Positions 58,699 through 64,000 of a DNA stretch of 64,000 bases are shown in pieces. Source of the DNA: an uncultured Acetatifactor sp. (GTDB lineage: Bacteria; Bacillota; Clostridia; Lachnospirales; Lachnospiraceae); assembly GCA_910586485.1 (NCBI GenBank), contig CAJUIA010000001.1:124001-188000 (forward strand), read 5' to 3'. The position numbers and the translations under genes were made by a program. The notes under the pieces were generated by a model that saw nothing but the letters and a program-made list of their open reading frames with translations, was not told the origin of the DNA and did no database searches. Within the stretch, counting starts at the first letter, position 1, and every line of letters starts with the position of its first letter.

Positions 58699-59466
58699 AT
58701 GGAAGAAACGTCAGTACTGATTGCAAGGTCACAGGCAGGAGAAAAGGATGCAAGAGAAGTACTGATCGAAAAAAATCTGGGGCTGGTACATCATATTGTG
58801 AGACGGTTTGCGGGCCGGGGATACGATACCGAGGATCTTTTCCAGATTGGCACCATCGGCTTAATGAAGGCCATCGACAAATTTGATCTGAATCTGGGAC
58901 TGCAGTTTTCCACCTATGCGGTGCCCATGATTACCGGTGAAATCAAGAGATTTTTAAGGGATGACGGGCCGGTGAAGGTGTCCCGCACCATTAAGGAAAA
59001 CGGTTTAAAGGTAAAGCTTGCAAGACAGAGACTGCAGGCCAAGGAAGGCAGGGAGCCCACCTTGCAGGAGCTTACGGAAGCAACCGGGCTTTCCATGGAG
59101 GATGTGGTGATTGCCATGGAAGCCTCCATAGAGGTGGAGTCCATTTACAGCGCGGTCTATCAGGACGACGGCAGCGAGGTTTATCTGGTGGACAAGGTGG
59201 TCCGGGGAAACAGCGGCAGTGTAGGAAGCAGTCTGGCAGGAGGCTTTGGCAGTGAGGACGCGGAAAAGGAAAAGCTGCTGAATCATATGCTGCTGACGCA
59301 GCTCTTAAATACGCTGGAGCCCTCCGAAAAGAAGTTAATCACCATGCGGTACTTCCAGGATAAGACCCAGATGGAGGTAGCAGCGGTGCTGGGGATCAGT
59401 CAGGTCCAGGTCAGCAGGCTGGAAAAGAAGATATTGCTGCGGCTGCGGGAGCGTGCGGGTGAGTGA
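58699..59466 (+). CDS. sigF: RNA polymerase sporulation sigma factor F
   Basis: A 255-residue sigma factor, with regions 2 (DLFQIGTIGLMKAIDKFD, FSTYAVPMITGEIKRFLRD), 3 (PTLQELTEATGL) and 4 (LITMRYFQDKTQMEVAAVLGISQVQVSRLE). It starts three bases after spoIIAB. It directs forespore genes and marks the organism as a spore former or the recent descendant of one. Confidence 0.97.
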   Translation: MEETSVLIARSQAGEKDAREVLIEKNLGLVHHIVRRFAGRGYDTEDLFQIGTIGLMKAIDKFDLNLGLQFSTYAVPMITGEIKRFLRDDGPVKVSRTIKENGLKVKLARQRLQAKEGREPTLQELTEATGLSMEDVVIAMEASIEVESIYSAVYQDDGSEVYLVDKVVRGNSGSVGSSLAGGFGSEDAEKEKLLNHMLLTQLLNTLEPSEKKLITMRYFQDKTQMEVAAVLGISQVQVSRLEKKILLRLRERAGE

Positions 59467-59567
59467 TTATTTAAGTTTTTATTAAATGTAATTTTTTCCG
59501 CTTTTCCTATTGAGCAAATTCGGTTAATATAATAGATACAAGAGAAAAAAAGCTATGGGAGATACGT

Positions 59568-60764
59568 ATGAATATAATAGATATGGATGAAGAACGGGAA
59601 AAGGAAACCCTAAACAGGGAAGAAAGAGAAGAAAAGCTTAAGCGGGCCAGAAAAAACCGGCGCAGGAATTCCACCATCAAGGGTGTATTCGGTATGCTGG
59701 GCTGTATGGTGCTTCTGGCGGCGGCCATGTACGGAGGCATGTCCCTGTACGAAAAGCTGTCTGAGCGGGGCGGCGACGTTCCCGGAAATGATCCGAAGCA
59801 GGAGAAGGAAGGGGACGGACAGCCTGGGGGAGAGGGAGACACGGTAGATGTGCTCTCCGGCTCCGTGGTCTATTCTCAGGCGGAGCTGGACCAAAGAGTA
59901 GCCGAGGCGGTGGCTGTGGCACAGGGTGAGGAAGCAGACAAGGTTTTAAACGGGATCAAGGAATCTTTGTCCTCAGGCACCACTACCGTGGAGACGCTGC
60001 GGCCTTATTACCCTGACGATATAGTGGTGGTCAGCGACGGGAAATTCCACTTTGTACCCATCAACAGAAGCTTAAAGCTGAATCAGCTGGACGCAGCCAA
60101 TCTGCAGATTCTGGAGAATGGCGAGTACCAGTATCTTACGGACGGTCAGGTGACCTCCCACAAGGGGATCGACGTGTCCAGCCATCAGGGAGACATAGAC
60201 TGGAACCTGGTGGCTCAGGACGGAGTGGAATTTGCCATTATCCGTCTGGGGTACAGGGGATACGGCAAAGAGGGAAATCTCATGGAGGACACAAAGTTTG
60301 ACGCCAATATTCAAGGCGCCAAAGCTGCCGGGATCAAGGTTGGCGTCTATATCTTCAGCCAGGCAATCAATGATGAAGAGGTATTGGCGGAAGCCAATCT
60401 GGTGTTGCAGAAGATTGCTCCCTATCAGCTGGATTGTCCGGTGGTGTATGATGTGGAGCGGACCAGTGCGGACGGCCGCATGAACAATATATCCGTGGAA
60501 GAGCGGACCCATCTGACCCAGCTTTTCTGCCAGACCATCGAGAATGCCGGTTATACTCCCATGATTTATCACAATACCCAGATGGGGGCGCTGATGATAG
60601 ATATTGCGGCGCTGGAGGCCTATGACAAGTGGTATGCTTCGTACAGCGATCAGATGTTTTATCCCTATGAGTATAAGATCTGGCAGTATTCCGACAAAGG
60701 AAAGGTACAGGGGATTGGCACCAATGTGGATCTGAATATCTGCTTTGAGCCGGTGTGGAACTGA
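59568..60764 (+). CDS. GH25 lysozyme-like membrane protein
   Basis: A 398-residue protein with a basic, charged cytoplasmic N terminus (about 1-38), one membrane segment (VFGMLGCMVLLAAAMYGGM), a linker and coiled coil, and a C-terminal GH25 muramidase domain (residues about 205-398). The catalytic region is recognisable as HKGIDVSSHQGDIDW and VYDVERT. It is bound to the outer face of the membrane and probably cuts peptidoglycan. It follows sigF after 101 bases, so sporulation or cell-wall remodelling use is conceivable but not shown. The ATG follows GGGAGATACGT. Confidence 0.9.
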   Translation: MNIIDMDEEREKETLNREEREEKLKRARKNRRRNSTIKGVFGMLGCMVLLAAAMYGGMSLYEKLSERGGDVPGNDPKQEKEGDGQPGGEGDTVDVLSGSVVYSQAELDQRVAEAVAVAQGEEADKVLNGIKESLSSGTTTVETLRPYYPDDIVVVSDGKFHFVPINRSLKLNQLDAANLQILENGEYQYLTDGQVTSHKGIDVSSHQGDIDWNLVAQDGVEFAIIRLGYRGYGKEGNLMEDTKFDANIQGAKAAGIKVGVYIFSQAINDEEVLAEANLVLQKIAPYQLDCPVVYDVERTSADGRMNNISVEERTHLTQLFCQTIENAGYTPMIYHNTQMGALMIDIAALEAYDKWYASYSDQMFYPYEYKIWQYSDKGKVQGIGTNVDLNICFEPVWN

Positions 60765-60766
60765 TA

Positions 60767-60987
60767 GTAACAGTGCAGACACCCCGCAATCGGGTAACAG
60801 GTGACAGACAGCCGTTGTTCTCAATGAGGACTGTGCAAGACGTCGGTGCTTGGCAAGCGTACTGTGCTTTTAAGCAAGCGTACTTTGCTTGCTATGCACA
60901 CGTTACGTCGAGCCTCAAGCGAAAGCGTGTCTGAATGAGAATAACGGCTGTCTGTCGCTGTCAGGATGTTGGTGTCTACACTGTTAC
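60767..60987. repeat. Long imperfect inverted-repeat element
   Basis: Outer arms GTAACAGTGCAGACACC (60767-60783) and GGTGTCTACACTGTTAC (60971-60987) match at 16 of 17. Inner 21-base arms (60803-60823 and 60936-60956; core GACAGACAGCCGTT) match at 20 of 21, the difference being a G-U pair in RNA. The middle holds two near-identical AAGCGTACtgTGCTT units, the second within a small hairpin (GCAAG/CTTGC). It could be a non-coding RNA or a MITE-like element. Confidence 0.65.
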
Positions 60988-61025
60988 AACCGATACTGCT
61001 TTATAAAGTTTTTAGAAATCCCTTC

Positions 61026-61087
61026 TTGACAAAAATTTTTTTCGGTGATAATGTTAGTGTGCTAACAATAAAAGTTAGCACGCTAAC
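61026..61087 (+). promoter_or_regulatory. MarR promoter with two palindromic operators
   Basis: TTGACA (61026-61031) with GATAAT (61047-61052, 15-base spacing) or TAATGT (61049-61054, 17 bases). Operators GTTAGTGTGCTAAC (61053-61066) and GTTAGCACGCTAAC (61074-61087) are 21 bases apart, two helical turns, and overlap the start site. They fit autorepression by the MarR protein. Confidence 0.75.
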
Positions 61088-61175
61088 ATTTTTTGCATCA
61101 CAGTACAGCTGACCGTGCAGTGTGGCCTTTAGGTGCAGAGGAAAGCTGTTTTTTGGTGCAGAATTGAGGTGACAA

Positions 61176-61649
61176 ATGGAAGAAAATCATAAAAGGCTTG
61201 GGTTTACGCTGCGGGTGATTCAAAATAAGATCAAAGCGATTGTCTGCAGCAGTATACCGCCCTCATCAAAGGGGCCTCAGTCCCAGCTTCAGGGCGGTAT
61301 CTTAGGATTTCTGTACCATCATCAGCAGCAGCCGGTGTATCAGCGGGATATTGAAAGGGAATTCCGCATTTCCGGGGCCACGGCCACCAATACCCTGCAG
61401 GTCATGGAGCGGAACGGGCTGATCGTCCGCAAGGCGCTGGATAAGGATGCCAGACTGAAACGAATTCTGATGACGGAGGAAGCCATGCAGGGTCATCGCC
61501 GGATAGAAGAACAGATGGACAGAATGGAGCAGCGTATCACACGGGGGTTAAGCGCTGAAGAGACTGCGGAGCTGCACAGGATGCTGGATATTGTGCTGGA
61601 TAATCTGGAACAATGGCAGCAGGAGACGGAGGAAAAGCCCGACGGGTGA
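61176..61649 (+). CDS. MarR-family transcriptional regulator
   Basis: A 157-residue winged-helix protein (QLQGGILGFLYHHQQQPVYQRDIEREF, ISGATATNTLQVMERNGLIVRK, ARLKRILMTEEA). It is directly upstream of an ABC exporter pair and probably represses it together with its own gene until a substrate drug is bound. The ATG follows AATTGAGGTGACAA. The operators at 61053-61087 have the inverted-repeat form expected for MarR dimers. Confidence 0.93.
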   Translation: MEENHKRLGFTLRVIQNKIKAIVCSSIPPSSKGPQSQLQGGILGFLYHHQQQPVYQRDIEREFRISGATATNTLQVMERNGLIVRKALDKDARLKRILMTEEAMQGHRRIEEQMDRMEQRITRGLSAEETAELHRMLDIVLDNLEQWQQETEEKPDG

Positions 61650-61774
61650 AGGTGCGGCCGCCGGAACATTCACTGCCGGATAATGAGATAGGAGAGAAAT
61701 ATAAAAAATGAAGGAACATAAAGGAAACAAAGAAACATCAATGTAATATAGAATAAAAGAAAGGATGTGAAAAA

Positions 61775-63544
61775 ATGCTGAAAACCTTAGGAGTGCAGAT
61801 TAAAGAATTTAAGAAGGCCTCTATTGTAACGCCTCTGTTTATGATCGGTGAGGTTATCATGGAAATGATCATTCCGCTGTTGATGGCTTCTATTATTGAT
61901 AAGGGCATCAACGTGGTCAATGCGGACGGAAGTCAGGGAAACATGCAGCATATTTATCTGATTGGAGGGTTGATGGTGCTGACAGCAGTTTTCAGCCTGC
62001 TGCTTGGAATCGGCGGCGGGGTATTCGGGGCCAAAGCCTCTACCGGCTTTGCCAGGAATCTGCGGCGTGCCATGTATGAGAACATACAGACCTTCAGCTT
62101 TTCCAATATTGACAAGTTCAGTACCTCAGGCCTGGTGACCAGGCTGACTACGGATGTGACCAATATGCAGAACGCTTATCAGATGATGCTGCGGATGGCC
62201 ATGAGGGCGCCTTTCAGTCTGATTATCGCCATGGTCATGTCTTTTCGGATCAGTCCCAGACTGGCCAGTATTTATTTGATTGCGGTGCTTTTCCTGGCTT
62301 GTATTCTGGGAGTGATCGTGACCAGTGCCATGAAGCATTTTACCCAGGCGTTTCCCAAATATGATGACCTGAATGAGAGCGTGCAGGAGAATGTATCCGC
62401 TATCCGGGTGGTTAAGGCTTATGTCCGTGAGGATCATGAAAACAAAAAGTTCAGAAAGGCCAGCGAGAATATCTATAAAATTTTCTGTAAGGCGGAGGGA
62501 ATCGTGGCCTGGAACAGCCCGGTCATGAATCTGACGGTTTACAGCTGCATAATTTTAATCAGCTGGCTGGGGGCTCACATGGTGGTACAGGATCAGCTGA
62601 CCACCGGCAGGCTGATGAGCCTGCTGACCTATTGCATGACCATCCTTATGAATCTGATGATGCTGTCCATGATCTTTGTGATGATGACCATGTCCGCTGC
62701 CAGCGCCAAGCGGATCTGCGAGGTGCTGACGGAGAAGCCGGATCTTGCCAATCCGGAGAAACCGGTCTACCAGGTGCAGGACGGCAGCATTCTCTTTGAC
62801 AATGTTTCCTTCAGTTACCGGAAGGACGCGGAGACGCCGGTATTAAAGAATATCCGGCTGGATATAAAATCGGGTGAGACCATCGGCATTATCGGCGGCA
62901 CGGGCAGCGCAAAGTCCAGTCTGGTGAATCTGATCAGCCGTTTGTATGATGTGACGGATGGACGACTCCTGGTGGGCGGCGTGGATGTCCGCAGCTATGA
63001 CATGGAGGCCCTGCGGAATCAGGTGGCGGTAGTGCTGCAGAACAATGTCCTTTTCTCCGGGACCATCCTGGAGAATCTGCGCTGGGGTGATCAGGAAGCC
63101 ACGGAGGAGGAGTGCAGGCGTGCCTGTGAGCTGGCCTGTGCCGACGAATTTATTCAGAAGATGCCGGAGGGCTACCATACATATATTGAGCAGGGCGGCA
63201 CCAATGTATCCGGCGGCCAGAAGCAGAGGCTCTGCATTGCCAGGGCGCTTTTGAAAAAACCGAAGATTTTGATTTTGGACGATTCCACCAGCGCGGTGGA
63301 TACGGCTACCGACGCTAAAATCAGAAAGGCCTTTGCCGAAGAGATACCCGGAACCACCAAGCTGATTATTGCCCAGCGTGTGTCCAGCGTGGAACATGCG
63401 GACAGAATTATTGTTCTGAACGAGGGACAGATTGACGGCTTCGGCACCCATGAAGAGCTTTTGGAGAGCAATGAAATTTATCGTGATGTCTATGAATCCC
63501 AGACCGGAGGCAGCGGTGATTTTGACGAGAAGGGGGGAATGTGA
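61775..63544 (+). CDS. ABC exporter half-transporter, first subunit
   Basis: A 589-residue membrane-ATPase half-transporter. Six membrane segments (residues 1-300), then the ATPase with Walker A GGTGSAKSSLVNL, Q-loop, signature VSGGQKQRL and Walker B ILILDDSTSAVDT. In Walker B the last residue after LDD is Asp/Ser where Glu is usual in the catalytic position (LDDS, not LDE). Thus this site may be the degenerate one of a heterodimer, the other half being encoded next. The family (MdlAB/BmrCD/LmrCD-like) exports drugs or lipids. The stop overlaps the next start (ATGATG). Confidence 0.93.
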   Translation: MLKTLGVQIKEFKKASIVTPLFMIGEVIMEMIIPLLMASIIDKGINVVNADGSQGNMQHIYLIGGLMVLTAVFSLLLGIGGGVFGAKASTGFARNLRRAMYENIQTFSFSNIDKFSTSGLVTRLTTDVTNMQNAYQMMLRMAMRAPFSLIIAMVMSFRISPRLASIYLIAVLFLACILGVIVTSAMKHFTQAFPKYDDLNESVQENVSAIRVVKAYVREDHENKKFRKASENIYKIFCKAEGIVAWNSPVMNLTVYSCIILISWLGAHMVVQDQLTTGRLMSLLTYCMTILMNLMMLSMIFVMMTMSAASAKRICEVLTEKPDLANPEKPVYQVQDGSILFDNVSFSYRKDAETPVLKNIRLDIKSGETIGIIGGTGSAKSSLVNLISRLYDVTDGRLLVGGVDVRSYDMEALRNQVAVVLQNNVLFSGTILENLRWGDQEATEEECRRACELACADEFIQKMPEGYHTYIEQGGTNVSGGQKQRLCIARALLKKPKILILDDSTSAVDTATDAKIRKAFAEEIPGTTKLIIAQRVSSVEHADRIIVLNEGQIDGFGTHEELLESNEIYRDVYESQTGGSGDFDEKGGM

Positions 63545-64000
63545 TGATGGCAGAGGAAAAAAAGCCCAAGGTAAATAACGGTCCGGGTCCCAGAGGCCCC
63601 AGAGGACCAAGACCGAAGATCGAGAATCCCGGCAGGCTGTTAAAAAGGGTGCTGGGCTATACCTTTAAGGATTACGGAATACAATGGGTGATTGTGATTG
63701 TCTGCATATTTGCCACGGTGTTTGCATCCCTGCAGGGAACATTGTTTATGCGGACACTGATCGACGATTATATCCTGCCGCTGGTGGGACGACAGAATCC
63801 TGATTTCAGCCAGCTGGCAGGGGCCATCGGCAGGGTGGCATGCTTTTATGGAATCGGTGTAATCGCATCCTTTGTACAGTCCAGACTGATGATCTATGTG
63901 ACTCAGGGGACCCAGAGAAGCTTAAGGAATGACTTATTTGAAAAGATGGAGAAGCTTCCCATCAAGTATTTCGATACCCATGCCCACGGGGACATTATGT
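63544..64000 (+). CDS. ABC exporter half-transporter, second subunit (3' partial)
   Basis: The frame begins with ATGATG at the stop of the first subunit and is open to the window end (152 residues). The N terminus has an unusual Gly-Pro-Arg-rich tail (GPGPRGPRGPRP) before the first membrane segment (WVIVIVCIFATVFASL), then a membrane domain and the start of the coupling region (LFEKMEKLPIKYFDTHAHGDIM) as in BmrD/MdlB-type subunits. The ATPase part is beyond the window. Confidence 0.9.
   Translation, partial: MMAEEKKPKVNNGPGPRGPRGPRPKIENPGRLLKRVLGYTFKDYGIQWVIVIVCIFATVFASLQGTLFMRTLIDDYILPLVGRQNPDFSQLAGAIGRVACFYGIGVIASFVQSRLMIYVTQGTQRSLRNDLFEKMEKLPIKYFDTHAHGDIM

Larger units (their letters stand above)
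60765..61175. other. Intergenic region before the MarR gene
   Basis: A 411-base gap with no gene I can support. It contains the long inverted-repeat element (60767-60987), an unstructured piece to 61020, and then the MarR promoter with two operators (61026-61087). Confidence 0.6.

Noticed and set aside
60765..61020. tRNA or small coding gene
   Set aside because: No cloverleaf and no frame with ribosome site; the inverted repeats explain the structure better.

Overview
The window looks like a chromosomal segment of a spore-forming, Gram-positive Clostridia, most likely a gut Lachnospiraceae (Clostridium cluster XIVa). Support for this comes from the complete spoIIAA-spoIIAB-sigF operon, a T-box leader in front of valS, LexA- and GlnR/TnrA-type operators of the Gram-positive kind, strong AGGAGG ribosome sites, PadR/DUF1700/DUF4097 loci, a BspA-type surface protein, and several cytoplasmic glycosidases (GH2, GH3, GH13). 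The assignment is by gene content only. I see no rRNA, tRNA, CRISPR array, prophage or intact insertion sequence.

Layout. 1-4.3 kb: a Tet(M)-like translational GTPase fused to a Rae1/YacP-type NYN nuclease domain (5' end off the window), a HAD phosphatase, a small membrane protein and a Phd/ParE-type toxin-antitoxin pair. 4.5-12 kb: a large GH2 glycosidase, a MraY-like phosphosugar transferase, a GreA-family factor, a HAD-CPBP protease fusion and a family 2 glycosyltransferase. 12-18.6 kb: a BspA-type leucine-rich surface protein broken by two frameshifts, a short carbamoyltransferase homologue, a membrane-bound XRE regulator, a P-loop kinase and a DUF4143 ATPase. 18.7-27.3 kb: a lipoprotein and an amidase-domain exoprotein on the minus strand, then gltB-gltD behind a leader carrying a GlnR/TnrA-type site and a terminator hairpin. 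27.5-33 kb: a PadR plus fused DUF1700-DUF4097 gene, convergent with a four-gene response regulator/ABC transporter/histidine kinase operon.

33-43.6 kb: an acyltransferase, a GT-C-like membrane protein, a zinc-ribbon membrane protein, asnA (minus), an SOS-box-controlled radical SAM/DUF4130 repair pair, an HPr/Crh-like protein behind a candidate cre site, and a DinG/XPD-like helicase with an N-terminal PD-(D/E)XK nuclease. 43.8-51.6 kb: a GH13 enzyme, a second PadR-DUF1700-DUF4097 locus (unfused) with palindromic operators, an ECF transporter S component and a GH3 glycosidase. 51.6-64 kb: T-box-valS-folC-small ORF-TPR protein, the spoIIA operon, a GH25 lysozyme-like membrane protein, a long inverted-repeat element, and a MarR regulator with two operators leading into a heterodimeric ABC exporter cut by the window end.

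Most interesting items: the GTPase-Rae1 fusion; the SOS-controlled radical SAM/DUF4130 pair; the HPr/Crh-like protein without the phosphorylatable histidine loop; the fused and split versions of the PadR/DUF1700/DUF4097 system; a 27-base hairpin-plus-ribosome-site leader present identically in front of two unrelated genes, with relatives at others; and several short in-frame tandem repeats, including one inside valS.
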